This document shows positions 25,824 through 39,290 of a stretch of 64,000 nt of DNA, in pieces (the stretch's first letter is position 1; each line of letters opens with the position of its first letter). A program made the translations under genes and the position numbers. Under the pieces are notes generated by a model, which was given only the letters and a program-made list of their open reading frames with translations, was not told the origin of the DNA and searched no databases. Origin of the DNA: Macrotrachela quadricornifera (taxonomy: Eukaryota; Rotifera; Eurotatoria; Philodinida; Philodinidae); assembly GCA_022393335.1 (NCBI GenBank), contig JAJEKB010001329.1:1-64000 (forward strand), in the 5' to 3' direction.

Positions 25824-26589
25824 ATTTATTCCTCTTTATATATTTCGACCTCACATGAGGCAGTGCAACCAAATTTTTCAAGTCTTCTTCCTCCGTTCAA
25901 GGGAGGATCGAAGATTATGTTTCGATTCAAAATTTTGAATCTTGGAATACTTAGTAATCCTATTGTTGGAGTACCGTAGTAGACATTTCATCCAAAATCT
26001 CGTGCGTATAACTGTTTTCTCCATAACTTGAGAATAAAATGAGATAAAAATCTACTGTTTTTGCCACTCGACACAACAGATTCTGTGAATGAAAATATGA
26101 TAAAGTCTGATTGACCAATAAACTGATCAATCAGATGAATTCATTGGTAAAGATTTTCGAAACTACATTGCAAAAGAATTTCTGGTTAAACTTTGATTTG
26201 AAACACGACTATTCAATAGAAAGTTTGTCCTCTATCGAATCTCACAAACTATATATTTTAAATTAAAGAATCTTATAAAACAAAGAAATCTTTTAGTGTA
26301 ATCTCTACAGTATCGAAATGTGAAGCATAATGGGGCTATTTTCATTGGAGCGAAAGGCTCGTGCCATAATGAACATCTTTCAGAAGGTAAGAAGAGACAT
26401 TAGCAGCGCAAATATTGGGATAGGATGTCTGGTCCTATAGTTAAAATTTTTGTTTTTTTTGCTCGCCTCATTTTTGAATACGACTTACATCTCTGAGAGC
26501 CGTATATTGAAAATCTCTGTCATGGTCTATGAGACGCAGTAGACATTACTTTTATTCCTATGAACTTCACAGGACAATTTCACAAAATA
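25824..26589. other. Intergenic, nothing recognised
   Basis: AT-rich sequence without gene or clear repeat, apart from the possible outer end of the foldback on its left. Confidence 0.4.
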
Positions 26590-26593
26590 TTAA

Positions 26594-27155
26594 TCCTTTG
26601 AGGACCAGAGGATCATTCTTGACCCACCTGTTTTTCAGTGAATGAAAAAGAGTTTAGTTTACATTAAACTACTAAATATGTAAGGTCATTAAGATCATCA
26701 ACCGCTGCATTTATTATCTCATATAAATTTTTGGCAAATATCATTTGCTCTTGCTGCTACGGCACAGTGATGTCACTATTTCTCTCTATTCCTCTAATCT
26801 TTTGTTTCTCGAGAATATTCTCATTCTCTATTACGTGTACATATATATTCCTAAATTTGCAAAGCATATCATTTTAGTTTCAGTGACGAAGTCTCTCTGC
26901 TACGGCTCTAAACGAATATATCGTAGAAGACCTCCTTCTAAAAGTAAGTTTAAACTAGCATTGCCAAGAATTGCCCTTTACTTCGAGAATGAAATGCATT
27001 TGCGTGCGAATGAAAAAATAAGATGTGCTAATTGCAGCACCAAGAATGAAAATTTTCGACTCAATATCTAGTGCTTTACTTGCAAATTGCCATTTTGTGT
27101 AAAAGATGAAAAATAATGTTTTTTTTCCATTAACAAAAATTCGGTCCGCACCGCG
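26594..27155 (+). mobile_element. Degenerate piggyBac-like element with transposase C-terminal remnant
   Basis: TTAA occurs at both edges (26590-26593 and 27156-27159), and the ends share a TTAA...GGACC pattern with the 35898-36498 element. Between 26880 and 27110 the plus strand reads LPRIALYFENEM, HLRANEKIRCANCSTKNEN and, after an in-frame stop, CFTCKLPFCVKDEK. A cysteine-rich CxxC array after an RxALxFENxMHL-like stretch is the expected C-terminus of a piggyBac transposase. Most of the enzyme is missing, so the element is dead. The TTAA edges are plausible but short enough to occur by chance. Confidence 0.55.
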
Positions 27156-27159
27156 TTAA

Positions 27160-29446
27160 AAATGGAAAGGATTTTGTGTGTATTTTACGACATCCAAGAT
27201 CAGTAACTTATAGGAAATCATAAGACTACCGCTTTCCAATTTATCCTAAATGATATGTTGAATTTCCTCCGACAATGCTAGGTACTTCAGCTAATTGCCT
27301 AATAAACTATCACAAATAATAGATACAAGCAAAAACCGATTAAACTTATTCGTAACATTGATATTAAATTGATGAAAAATTTTGTGGCAGAAATAAACAA
27401 CTTCATTGAAAAAGTAGTCTATTGTTATCAACGATAGTTTTTGAGTTTAAACGTGCTTAGTCTTCATTCTGACAAAGTGAACAATCATTAAATATTATGA
27501 AAGCCAGAGATTTACAGGACTTTTAGGTATCTTTAAATGACTCTTCTTATATCACGTTCTGCTTTTAAATGACCTTAAACACTATCTAAAATATTCTGTT
27601 TCCTTATAAGTTTCTTTGTAAAGCAAATGCATTCTCAAAGATTCGGAGATTTCATGTGACTTGAAAACGACTTTCCTGATTTTTTTTCTTTGAGATACGT
27701 GTATTATGAATATTTCTTCTCCATTTATTCAATCTTTCTTTTATTATATTAAATCAAAATTTGTCAAATATTTGCTATAATATTCATGGTAACAATGAAA
27801 GCAGCGTTATTGACTTGAACTATTACTTAATTGTTGGCAATATGTTTCACAAATTACAAAAAAACCTTTTAATCTTGTTTTGATCAAAATACATCACTCT
27901 TTTCATTCATTGCCCACACGATGTCAATATCACATATGATGAAAAATAAATGAAATAACATTTCATTTTCTTTTATTGCCATTATAAATTTCGATGTCTA
28001 AATATCAATCAAGTAAAAGGTAGACAGAAAAGATTTGTGGAAAAAATCGATGACAAGTAAATATAGCCCTCAACACATTAGGACATCCTAGATCTTCTAT
28101 TCTATCTCATCGTTCAAAAGCTACAAGGAGGTTTTCTATTATTTCCTCTAAAAAAGTTAAAGTTTTTGGTGTTTTCAATGAAAAGTCTTAATTTCAACCC
28201 TTTTTTCTCAATACATCGTTAGTAAATGTATATAAACATTTTTCTGTCAAAGCTATTTAAATTAGTTGCTTACGTTGAGAATTGGCTTGAATAGATAGAA
28301 CTGGTTCAAAATGAAATGTTTCATCAGCATAGTTATTTGTGTCTAAGTACTTAGAATGAATACGATTGTGTACGAAGAAACAATTTACAGAAAAAAGGGA
28401 AAATGAGTACATGTTGAGAATAATTTTAGAACCTTTTGCGTCGGTTTCGAAAAGCACTTTCGCATCTTTATGTGACAAGAAATACGTCCTTAGGCATAAA
28501 AGGAATATTTCATAAAACGTGTCTCAATACATGCCCTCAGAAATGGTATTATTCCAATTATGAATGAGATCTTCCATGATAAAAACGTGCTAAAATTTTT
28601 AGGAAAAAGTGTACAAACGAAGCGAGATATTAAATAATAAACGTTCGATTTTTACTGAAAATGTCCTTATTTCAGAAAGAGTTCTTCATATGCAATAGTT
28701 TTGAATGTGCATTATATTAATTAGACTTTGTAACTGTTGAAATGAATATTTTCAGGGAGAAAATCTAACAGGTTTGTTCACAACACACTTCATAAAAGCA
28801 CTTAATTGACATCAAGACACACTTTGTAAGACAGAAAATATGTTTATTTATTAACTGTTCTTTCTTATTAACTTTTCTTCATAGCTTGTCCAACTCTGAG
28901 CTAACATGCTGCTAAGACGATGGAAGCAAAACATTGCCTATAGTAAAAAAACGAACATATATTTATATGTACATAAATGCTAAAAAAAATCAAAAAGTTT
29001 TAGAAGTCATTTAAAAAGACAAATTTCCATAATACATAATCCCTCTACTGTGTCGAGAACGTTAATAAATCGTGCCGTTCTTTCGAAATCTATCCGACGA
29101 CAGAATCTATCTTATATTTTGACACTACAGTAATTGCGCAGAAAAGTGCAAAAATAAGTTGGAAAAAATAAATATAAGATCAAATGCAAAGTCAAGTTTT
29201 TTATTTGATTCTTCGAATGTTATCAGCGAACTCAGTTTTCATTTCTATTCTTCCTAACAACATTTTTGAAAGAAAATAGGTATTATCTGTTCTTTAGTGG
29301 TAACAAAAAAGCAGTTTACGTAGCAGAAAAATCGGGACGAAGTGAAATCTCGACTATCTAAATACATGATGTAGGTTCTCTTTGTCTAAATAACAACTAA
29401 CTGTACACTAATCCACATTGGTAATTAACGAATCATTCAACAGATT
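27160..29446. other. Intergenic, nothing recognised
   Basis: About 2.3 kb of AT-rich DNA. The frame at 28257-28478 (minus) shows no known features. The right end is the upstream flank of the gene remnant at 29447. Confidence 0.45.
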
Positions 29447-31123
29447 ATGAATGGACAAAAATCAAAAGAAGACACTCCTGCAACATCAAAACCTTCTAGT
29501 TTAACTGCAACCGCAGCTAACAGTACTATCAATCCCCAAAAGCGAATTCTTCAAAATTATTTATTAATCTGGCTCGATGCTGTTATTGATCAATCAAACA
29601 AAGATTGCCAAAGTGCATTTGCACAATTAAGAAATGTTGTCAACGACGTTCATACATTTACTGAAAAAGAAAAATGCATCGATTTTCTTACTGAACTTAA
29701 TGATTTCAGACTCTTCCTAATAGTAGAGAGTACAATTGGTCAACAAATATTACCTCTTATCCACAGTATACCTCAATTAGAGGGTGTTTATGTATCCTGT
29801 AGTAATAAAAATGTACATGAGCAATGGACTAAGCAATGGATTAAGGTTAAAGGTGTATATACATCAATTATATCTATTAGTGAAGCATTACAAATGGCTG
29901 TTAAACAATGTGAACAAGATTTTATTCCTCTAAGTTTTATTACAGTGAATGCAGAGGCTTCCAATCAAGACTTAAATCAATTGGAGCTCAACTTTATGTA
30001 CACTCAAATACTCAAAGATATTCTTCTTGAAATGGAATATGACCAACAGTCCATCAAGGATTTCGTCGCTTACTGCCGAAAAGGTGACTATGAATCATCA
30101 ACCAATATTACTAAATTCGAGAAAGAATATTATGCACATTCACCAATCTGGTGGTATACTTTCCCATCATTCATCTATTCTATGCTCAACAGTGCTCTAC
30201 GTCTACTGGAGACAGATACCATCATTAATATCGGGTTCTTTATTCGTGATCTTCATCAACAAATAAAATAATTACATCAACAACAGATGAGTGGTTACAA
30301 TGGACAGCCTCTTATAGTGTATTGAAGACAGAGTCTATCGAACAATGATTTTGAGAAGCTTTCTAAAGTAAAAGGTAACTTGATGTCTTTTAATAACTTT
30401 CTATCCACAAGTACAAACCGAGAAGTGTCCATTGGATACGCCGATATTGCCTTAACAACAATCGATATGGTTGGCATTCTCTTTGAAATGAGTGTTGACC
30501 CTTCCATCTCATCCGCACCTTTCGCTGCCATCCAAGAATTTAGCTATTACAAGACGGAAGAAGAAATCCTTTTCTCTGTGCACACCGTTTTCTGTATTGG
30601 TGAAATTAAACAAATCGACAAGAACAAGTCACTTTATCAAGTGGAACTTAAGCTAACATCAGATGATGATCAAGACCTTCGAACACTCACGAAACATATA
30701 CAAGACGCAGCAGTTGGGACAGCATGGGAACGAATAGGCAGCTTGTTAGTTCATTTGAAAAAGTTAGATAGAGCTAAAGAACTCTACACATTACTACTCG
30801 AACAGGTATCTGATGAGAGTGATAAAACAGTTTATTATACTAATCTTGAAAGTGTAAAAAATAATCAAGGTGATTCTGATAAAGCTATCTGGTACTATGA
30901 AAGAGGGCTTGAAATGCTACAAAAAACTCTTCCTGCAAATCATCCTGATTTGACTACTTCCTACAATAACATCGCTTGGGTGATTAGAAGTATGAACAAT
31001 TACTCGAAAGCACTCTTATTGTATGAATGTGCTCTTAACATTTGGCAAAGTTCATTACCTCCAAATCATCCAAATCTTAAGAGTGTGCGAGAGAGTATAG
31101 AGTTTGTAAGAAAGAAATTGTGA
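29447..31123 (+). pseudogene. ADP-ribosyltransferase/TPR protein, inactivated by two in-frame stops
   Basis: A single long frame of 558 codons is interrupted by TAA at 30269-30271 and TGA at 30323-30325; both halves remain in the same frame. It is a paralogue of the minus-strand gene at 44076-46163. The same order is seen: an N-terminal domain (LLIWLDAVIDQSNKDCQSA), IWWYTFPSF, FFIRDLHQQI, the ART segment LMSFNNFLSTSTNRE, the EEEILFSVHTVF motif, then two or three TPR units (ALLLYECALNIW). In R-S-E class mono-ADP-ribosyltransferases the conserved arginine starts the catalytic triad. Here the TGA occupies that arginine position (VYRGQ in the paralogue). No GT-AG intron removes either stop. The C-terminal TPR array is shorter than in the paralogue. 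Probably a recent pseudogene. Confidence 0.75.
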
Positions 31124-31126
31124 AAT

Positions 31127-32639
31127 ATGAATTGATAAATAAAGAAAAATCGCTTTCACTAAATTGAATCGCGTCCTGTTTTTTTACTTTATCTCGCGCG
31201 TGCGTACATAGAAACTCTGTAATAATTGAAACACAATAGACACAGCATATCGGTACGGCAATATATGTACATAGATACTTGTATAATAGGCCTTCACGAA
31301 CATGTTTGTATTTCGCTTATTAGGAGAATTTTTTTATATTGTTAAAGTAATAATCGCCTTGGAGAGTAAAACAAGTAGCGCTCATCTGATGGATTCGCTG
31401 ACCTTTTTCTGAAAGATAATTTAGCATGATTTTCATCAAGATATAACTTAGCAATGAAAGCAAGAGGCCTAGTGAGGTATAACATGGATGTAATGTACAT
31501 TTTTACTATCTTTTGAGAAAAATTTCAAAAGCAGGAATGGTAACATAGGAAGATTCTAGAAGTAGGAAGCTTTACGTTCTACGAAATCCAAAATAGTCGG
31601 TGACAAGACAGTTGAGCCCTTCTATATGTAACTTTGATGAAAAACTGTGATGAACTCCATACACGTCGCTCAGTATGATAAAGAGTGAGCAGCAGTTGCC
31701 GGGATTTATTTTTTTGAGATTTTTTAATAAATTCTCATGCATCTCGAAATAAACTCTGCATAATTCCTGAGAATGAGAACTTAGTGAAAGTGGGGCAAGG
31801 GCAAGGATAAAGATGCGATGAAGTACTTATACAGCTAATAAGTCTCAATAAATCTTTAGTTAGGAAATTAATCCTGTATAGAAAATAAATCCAAAAAAAT
31901 AAATTTCAGTAGTCTGTCAGACTGAGAATAAAGTTTGATTAAGAATGAGAGTTAGAATCAAGGTGAGGATGAGGGTGAGTGTATAGATGCAGCTGATGAT
32001 GAGTGCTGACACGGCGAAAGGAATGAGGCTTAAATGGTGGGGTTCTAATGTCAGGAGCTCAACTGTCGGTGTATCCAAATAATCACATCCCTGATTATCA
32101 TTGAGCATAGTTTGATTTTGATTATATTATATCTCATAATCTTCTTAATCGTATAGAAGCTAGGAAACAGAAATCCATCTTTTAATGGTGGTCGGCTTAT
32201 AGAAATATCCCTATTAGTGATTCATATATAAATGACAATCATCATTTGAACTCACACTCAAAATGTCAAAATATGATTCTCCAACCACTCATTCTTTTGA
32301 TAGAAGTAACCTTGTGAGATCGTGTAGATAGCTTAGAGATTCATCATTAGATATTGGCTGCCTTCACTACTCAAATAAAGTGTGGAGTATAGGACATAAT
32401 ATTGTTTAAAACAATATTTCTCGATTATGTAAGAAAAATATTAAATTCGATTTATCGTGGGCACCTGTTAATTTATTAAAGGATTATTGTGCCGATCAAT
32501 GCCACTAATCGAAGCAACATTGTTGACTGATCATTCTTTTACTCAAGCATGCGTCTAAAATGTCATGATGCACTGCTAAGATCATTGCTTTATTTTTTAA
32601 CTAGAAGGCAATGTCAACATCAAAAGTAAATTCTCTTTT
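31127..32639. other. Intergenic with decayed repeats
   Basis: 31378-31450 is the second copy of the repeat at 9048-9130. A low-complexity GGTGAGGATGAGGGTGAG tract lies near 31960-31980. No gene seen. Confidence 0.4.
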
Positions 32640-33060
32640 TACTTCAGACCTCGCCCTCGAAAATTATTTTTGGCATTAAGATAAGTGAAGCGGGCTGAAA
32701 TTTTCAGGATATGCTGGGACTGCCATGGAGAGACTGATACAATTGTCAGCCCTATACCATGGTGTATGAATGAGATACTCACCAAACAAGGGTCAAAAAT
32801 AGCTGATTTGGGATCCAAAATTTCTCTCTCAGTACTCATACAATAGATTCAAAATATTTTTTTTGTTTGAAAGAGCACCTTGACATGCTCTTTCGAACAA
32901 AAAAATTAAACATTTTTCGATTTTTTTTAAAAATAAGCATAGTTTTCAAGAAGTCAAGGAAAATCATTGAAAATCTTGGTAAAAAAAAGTGTCAAAGAAA
33001 TTCAATATCAATTCTGAAAGTGCAGAAGGTGAGCTATCCTCCTATGCATTTATCTTAATT
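32640..33060. repeat. Remnant of the palindromic element family found at 56823-57563
   Basis: Shared with that element in the same order: GGATATGCTGGGACTG (GGATATGTTGAGACTG there), CAGCCCTATACCATGG, ACCAAACAA, AATTTCTCTCTC and TTTGTTTGAAAGAGCA. A palindromic tip (GAAAGAGCA...TGCTCTTTC) sits near 32868-32895. It is diverged and incomplete, without clear outer ends. Confidence 0.55.
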
Positions 33061-34094
33061 TCGGAAATTTTAATGAAAACTGACGTTTTTCTTAAAGAGG
33101 GGACGCCTTAACAAATTGACTTGAGAAAACGTATTTAATTAGGAAAAAAATTAGTCTATATGGAGAAAAATGTCGAATCTTAACTTATTGATTTGAAATT
33201 GTTTTAGAATGCAATTAAGTTAGAGTAAAAGTTAATTGGATTTCATGGAAGTATTAATAAAGATATCGATAAACTAAAGTTTAAAATGAAAATTATATCT
33301 GTATAGAATGTGATCAATCAAGGAAACTTTCGATCCATAACATTTTTTTTCTACTTCAGTTAAGAGTTTTATGCGTTATTCACAAATATAATGTTTCATG
33401 CAATATCTTTTTTTTTCATCAGTGAGAAAAATATTATGGTATGGTTAATTACGGGTAATCTTGTTACAAATTTTCACTGTACTTTAACATACTTTCAATA
33501 GATTTATCATACAAGTATATATTCGTTCGTCAGTGTTGTTTTAATCTGCTACTCACGGCTAGCCGATCTCATGTTCAGTCCTAAAATACATTAATCAATA
33601 GCTTTTTACATGAACGATCATTAAGTATTTGGAATTGTGTTTTACTGTTATATTAACGAAGCTGGATCAGCAGACATACATATACAGTAAAACTTCTGTA
33701 TGCAAATATCTTTGTATTATGAACTATGAACGGTTTTTTCGTGTTATCTACGCTAGAAAACTCTCGACAGTAAACAATCACTTAAACTCACTACACACTT
33801 TCGATTCCGTCAAAGTGATGCCTGTATAAATGAATCGATTAGATTTGGATGACTAATATGTCTTAAGCATAGAAAAAATTAGCAAAGAGTAAACAATGAT
33901 ATACAGAATAAATCGGTTAGAAAAATAACCAATAATCATACCACTGAAAGTATTGAAGAAAAAATAAAAATAAAAATCAGTTCAAAAATATTTGGAACAA
34001 ATCGAGACATTGAGTATATCCACAAAACTTGAATTTGTTTGTGTCAAAAAATTAAATTTGAACAAGACATATCATAGAGTAAATGCAAATTAAA
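33061..34094. other. Intergenic, nothing recognised
   Basis: AT-rich sequence; the short frame at 33629-33829 has no features. Confidence 0.4.
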
Positions 34095-35275
34095 CATGAA
34101 TGATCTTTAATATGACAGATATACAATTAGTCACAATCATACAACTCATTTTTCAAAAAATAATTGATAGAATTTGAAGATTTTAAGAGATGTGTGATGT
34201 AGGTCTCCATGAATTCTTTCATTTTGAAAATAATCAGCAAAAAGAAACACTAATCGCCTTTCAAAAATGTACACTCTTTGATGGCTCGCCAAACATTTAC
34301 TCAATAAATGTTGTATCATCATGAAAAACAGACGTTAAATTTGAGTTCTTTATCCTCGAGAAAATCGGTTCAAGTTTATTACAGATATCTTGTCGTATTC
34401 TCTTATCTGAGATGTTATATTTTCTAATCTTGAACTCTAACTTGAGTGAATAAGATGAACAGATAAACATTTATAACTTTTACAATGCAGTATTTATAGA
34501 TATAGGACTGTTTCTTTCAGAAAACTGAACTAGATGTCGTTCAAATGTTTTGGTTTCCATGAGCAAGTTTAGTAGGGTAACCAGGTCAAGATAAAGTTGA
34601 GATCTCCCAAAACCGCTGTTATTTAAAAAACAATTTTTCCAGACTTTATAATTTTAGGCAGCTTCTTAAAATTTTTAGAATGGTACAACTACATATCTAT
34701 TTCTGCTTAAGCTACTATAAGCAAATAACACCATATTAACATTCACAAGTCCTTTAATGGATATGAATAGTTTCTATTACGTCAAATATTTGAAAAAGAA
34801 TTATTTTCGCTCAAGAATCGAATCAGTTGATAATTTATCAAAAATCATAAGTCTCACTTATTGCACTTACGATAAACGAGGGAAATCAACGTCTAGTCAT
34901 TTCTATATTTAATTTCACTGTATCATTCATTATTAGTTCAGTTTCAAAGCGAGTTGATGCATTTCGTTTGGATTCCTCTTGAAAAGTTACTGGACATTTG
35001 TTCATACAATTACTAGAAAAGAAAAACTATTTAGAAATTACTGCAAACGGAGCACATCATATTGCAGCTTATGAAGGATCTTCTTCTATTTGAATGTTAT
35101 CTTTACGATTGATATCCACTAAGACTCAACACCAGGACTTGAAGCGACCAGTTCACCTTTTTTTTTATATATATTTTTGTGTAAATATTACTGGAAGATC
35201 TGACGTGTAGTAATCAACAAGGAGGAGTGCTTATCTGAGAACCAATCTTCTCGAACATGCATCCATCAACTTCGT
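34095..35275. repeat. Dispersed ~1-kb repeat, copy 2
   Basis: Diverged direct copy of 9175-10145, with the same landmarks in the same order. It lies directly downstream of the F-box-like pseudogene. Confidence 0.6.
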
Positions 35276-35459
35276 ATACCCTCTCATCAGACTTAAAACA
35301 CTTTTTGTTCGATTCGATTTGAAATTGCCAAATGATGAAGTAATGGAAATGAATATGAAATTTTCATAAAAAAACGAATATTCGTCTCGCATACATAGAA
35401 TGCACACATTATTAAACAAACCATCGGGAAAACTATGTGAAATAGCTTGTAAATATTCC

Positions 35460-37329
35460 ATTGAACAAGGAATCGAATAAAAATGACATTGGTTTCATAA
35501 TTATATAACTGATGTAATCATCAATATAATATCCTCTTTGAATATAAATGTATGTCGAATATGATCAACAGATGGCTTTGTTTCTTCATTCATAATAACA
35601 TGATTGATAACAATATCTAAAATAATTTTTTCTCAGTAGGAAATTTGGTTGAGAGATGAATTTCCCAAATATATACAATCAATAAATGAAGTTCGTTGAC
35701 TAAGACGAAGTGATAATTCAAGTTTTTTCAAATATAATATTCGACGAATAAATGGAACAATTAAGCTATCAAATTCACTTGTTGAAAGTTGTACATACAA
35801 TGAAAAATAATTTAGTTTATCCAAATTTTTCTAAGCATGAAAGATATGAATTGATATTTAAACATTCTTTATTGATTTGACAACAAATGGAAATTAACCC
35901 TTTCGGGACCAGATTATTTTTTCGAAAAGTTTGAAGCAGGAAAGGTCACCATCCGATAAGGTCAAAAATCTGTTAATCACTTCAAAAGCATGTTTGGTAC
36001 AGCCAGCGTGAAAGGGCGTGTTTTTCTGCATCGTTTTTCACACTTGGTATAGTATTTTATGGAAATTATCCTAGTATAAATAGGAAACTTTCAAAAGACC
36101 CGATGCCAATTCACAGAAGACGGAGTCACTATATAATATTTCTGAAATATATGATGCACTCTAACTTGTCGTGATGGTTAATCCTATGTTTGGATGCAGC
36201 TGTCTTTCCTCTACGAAATCCAGTAAAGCAATTCATATCTATCACATATATCCTTAAAAAACATGGGCACCACAAAATTTCACAAAAGCGAATTTTCTTA
36301 AGGTTCAATTTTTTGACTCTTTGTAGTTTAATTATCTTTGCGAGGGTAACTTAGTATCCATTAAAAGTTTGTGAAAAACTTCATCTCGCTTCGCTCTACA
36401 AAGTTTACCAAGTGAAAAGAAAATTAAAATTGTCATAACGTCGCTTTTAAACCATTCGGGATAGATGGTACAACCTTTGTACCGCGGTCCTGAAAGGGTT
36501 AAAAAAAGGACTCTTTTTGTCACAATATTTACCATATTATTTAATAATCTAAAAAAATTGTGTGTAATTTCTATTGGAATACGTCGAAGTAATGATGGAT
36601 CGTGAACATATTCAAGTTTAACTAAAAATGTATGTAATTGATTAAGACGACCATCAAATAGATGAAAACAATCATCAATATTATGTAATTTAATAAATAA
36701 ATGAGTCATATTTAATGAAAAACATATCGTTGATAATAAATCATTATTCACATCCAAATTTATATATTTTAAATTTGATAATAAATTAAATATACGATTA
36801 TAGATATCAATAAGTAATGTAAACATTGATAAATTTGGAACTTCATAATCAATCATTAAAATCAATTCAGATATTTTATATTGAAAATCAACAATAAATG
36901 AAATTTTTTTTATATTTTAGTATAAACAAATCAGATATATTACCATCAAAAGTCTTCGAACCCATATTAACATCAACATTGATTAAACGAATTCGATATA
37001 AATTAATAAATTTATTAGTATATAAAATATGGTCCAAGAAACATGTTTCAATTGTGAGATATTCAATATTATTATGGATTCGTGGTAAAATTTCAAAACA
37101 AAATCGATCAAATATTTGATTCATTTTTGAATTATCCTTTTCATTCGATAATATACTTGTTAAATCGATTGATTGAATGAATGTTTGATCACATGCAGTT
37201 TTATCGAATTTTCTAGTACTAACAATTAATCAATGTAAAACATACAAATTAGAAAGTTTTTTTTAGAATATTAAGCAAAATTTCGTCAGGTAAATTAAGA
37301 ATATTAATCAATGAATTATTCATCTTCAT
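35460..37329 (-). pseudogene. F-box-like protein pseudogene split by a TTAA element
   Basis: The minus strand begins MKMNNSLINILNLPDEILLN, a typical N-terminal F-box (LPDEIL). The frame then breaks at an A8 run (plus-strand 37257-37264) and hits a stop before continuing as a long leucine/isoleucine-rich repeat-like region (MNQIFDRFCFEILPRI..., then 36865 leftward). At 36499 it enters an inserted element and resumes after it at about 35824 (KLNYFSLYVQLSTSEFDSL and FIRRILYLKKLELSLRLSQR), with more stops downstream. F-box proteins of this kind recruit substrates to SCF ubiquitin ligases and form large families in rotifers. This copy is clearly non-functional: frameshift, stops and a 601-bp insertion. 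Confidence 0.7.
35898..36498. mobile_element. piggyBac-like MITE inserted in the F-box pseudogene
   Basis: Exact TTAA duplications flank it (35894-35897 and 36499-36502). Ends are inverted: CCCTTTCGGGACCAG on the left, and CCCTTTCAGGACCGCGG read from the right. TTAA targets and CCC...GGG ends are hallmarks of piggyBac elements. 601 bp, no transposase frame. The host coding frame runs up to the right-hand TTAA and similar coding sequence resumes about 70 bp beyond the left-hand TTAA, so the insertion point is well supported. Confidence 0.82.
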
Positions 37330-37935
37330 TTTTTTTTTCAAATAGTAAGAATATATATGCAATATACATGTGTCCACAGGATTTTTTGATATTCATCAAG
37401 TGACCTTGTTCAATTCTGATGAAACTTTCAGGATTTATAGAACTTTTTTAGCTGATCATTTTGGTAAAAATTTTTGAACTAAACCCTACTTTCATCGAAA
37501 TACAGGTGAAATACTCTACCAGATTTTTATTATTTATGCTTTTTTTGTCATGATTCCCACCTTATCAGATCGAAAAAGTGAAAAGATGCTCACAAAATAG
37601 TGGGGAGAATAGCAGAAATTTTTTTAAAACGATTTTACAGAAAGTATTCCAATATATTATTAAAACCAAAAAGCAAAATCGACAAATTCGCTTCCTCGAG
37701 CTCAAGAATTGCGAAAGAGTAATGTTTTATGTAATCATTCAGTCACTGGCAGTGATAAGCTATGAAGATGAGTAATCATTGTCTACTATAATACTATAGA
37801 ACACTATTTTCTGTAGAGTATTATTTCTTTGAAAAAACTTTTCGATACATAGAAGTAACAACGTTGTATCTTAGGAAAAGCAGCTAATTACAAAATCTTT
37901 TTTTTTCTATTTTAAACAATGAATATCTTTATCTA
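37330..37935. other. Intergenic, nothing recognised
   Basis: 5' flank of the F-box-like pseudogene; AT-rich without further features. Confidence 0.4.
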
Positions 37936-38354
37936 ACGGGTGAGGCAGAATAAACAGCGATCTCTGTATTTTGCCACTATTTCGCTTATTTCCCTTTGTT
38001 TATAACACAAACTTTTTCTTAAAAGATGTGTCTTTCAATTCTTTACAATCTGGTCTATTTTAATCGGTTCGATTGAGATTCGTTAGTTTATTGACAACAA
38101 TAAGACAAATTAGTTTAAAAACTACAACTTTCTAACAAGAAATATTCGATAGGATTATCACATCTGAGAATGGCTCTATTATAGAGAAATGTGACATAGT
38201 AAGTTTTGTAGAGGAAAGTTTGCTCTACAAAACCCTATAGTTGGTTTCTCAGATACGCTTGAGTACTATGAATAAATGTCGGTAGAACTTTTTATAGGGT
38301 ATTCATATAAAAAAATATAGCATCTTCTGTTCTTGCGTTAAATAGAATACAATC

Positions 38355-38525
38355 AAGAATGTTCTTGACGAAATGTCCTTAGTTTTTGATTCTTGAAAAA
38401 AAGTCCTTCGTATAAAATGTTCTCCATATAAAATATTCCTCAGAAATAGTCCTCCGAAGAGAATATCCTTCATGACAAATATATTCTGTAGAAATGATCC
38501 ACGAAGAATGTCCTTTCAATGGAAA
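38355..38525. repeat. Degenerate GTCCTT short-repeat array
   Basis: Irregular repeats such as AATGTCCTT, AAAGTCCTTCG and ATATCCTTCATG, internal to the foldback element. Confidence 0.65.
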
Positions 38526-39202
38526 ATAATTAATATTTGATGAAGACGTTTATGGTGAGATTTAATTTAAAAGTACATTTACAATTTTACTGCATTGATC
38601 ATTTGGCACAAAAAAAGGAAAGTTCTTCTAATAATTTTTTCACTGTAATTGTGCTGTTGTTAAATCGATTATATAATTCATTGTTTCGATCTTGAGCAAT
38701 TTTTGTTAGCAATCATTTCGTATAAAAACATATTCCACTATTTATTTGGTTTATCAAACTATGAATGGTATTCACTTCCTTATGAATTCCATCAATACTT
38801 AGACTATAATGTCATCTATGTCAACGGCTGGCCTAGAACCTCTGCTTTAGTATTTTCACTATAGTTTTGGAATTATTGAAACTATTTTTTCCCTGAAAAG
38901 ATACTCCAGCTTAATTAGAAAATAATCAACAGCACTTTCATCCTCATCATCATCAATACATCCCCAATCCAGCTCCATCATTCTCATCGTCAATCCAATA
39001 TTCTCATCTTGAATCTCTCGCCATCACTCTCCATTCTCAATTAAAAAGTATATGTTTTCAAATCTAATGGAAAAATCTGTTAAAGCAAAGAAAAAAACTA
39101 GTTCCCATAGTTTCGGAACTATTATAAAGTTGCCAAAATGAAGTTCACGACTACTATTCTCTATATTCAACGCATTAAGTATTCATGATAATAATAAATT
39201 AG

Positions 39203-39290
39203 TTGAAAGGACATTTTTTTTGATGAAGGACATTTCATCTGGGGACCAAACATCAGGAACATTTTGTCAAGGACATTCTTGACTGTTATC
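39203..39290. repeat. Inverted AAGGACAT short-repeat array
   Basis: AAAGGACATTTTTTTTGATG, AAGGACATTTC and AAGGACATTCTTGACTGTT. The last unit is also found at 3150-3170, showing common origin with the 0.5-3.5 kb element. Confidence 0.65.

Noticed and set aside
30250..30380. Intron or recoding removing the two stops in the ART/TPR gene
   Set aside because: No GT-AG pair restores the frame. Selenocysteine could explain only the TGA, not the TAA.
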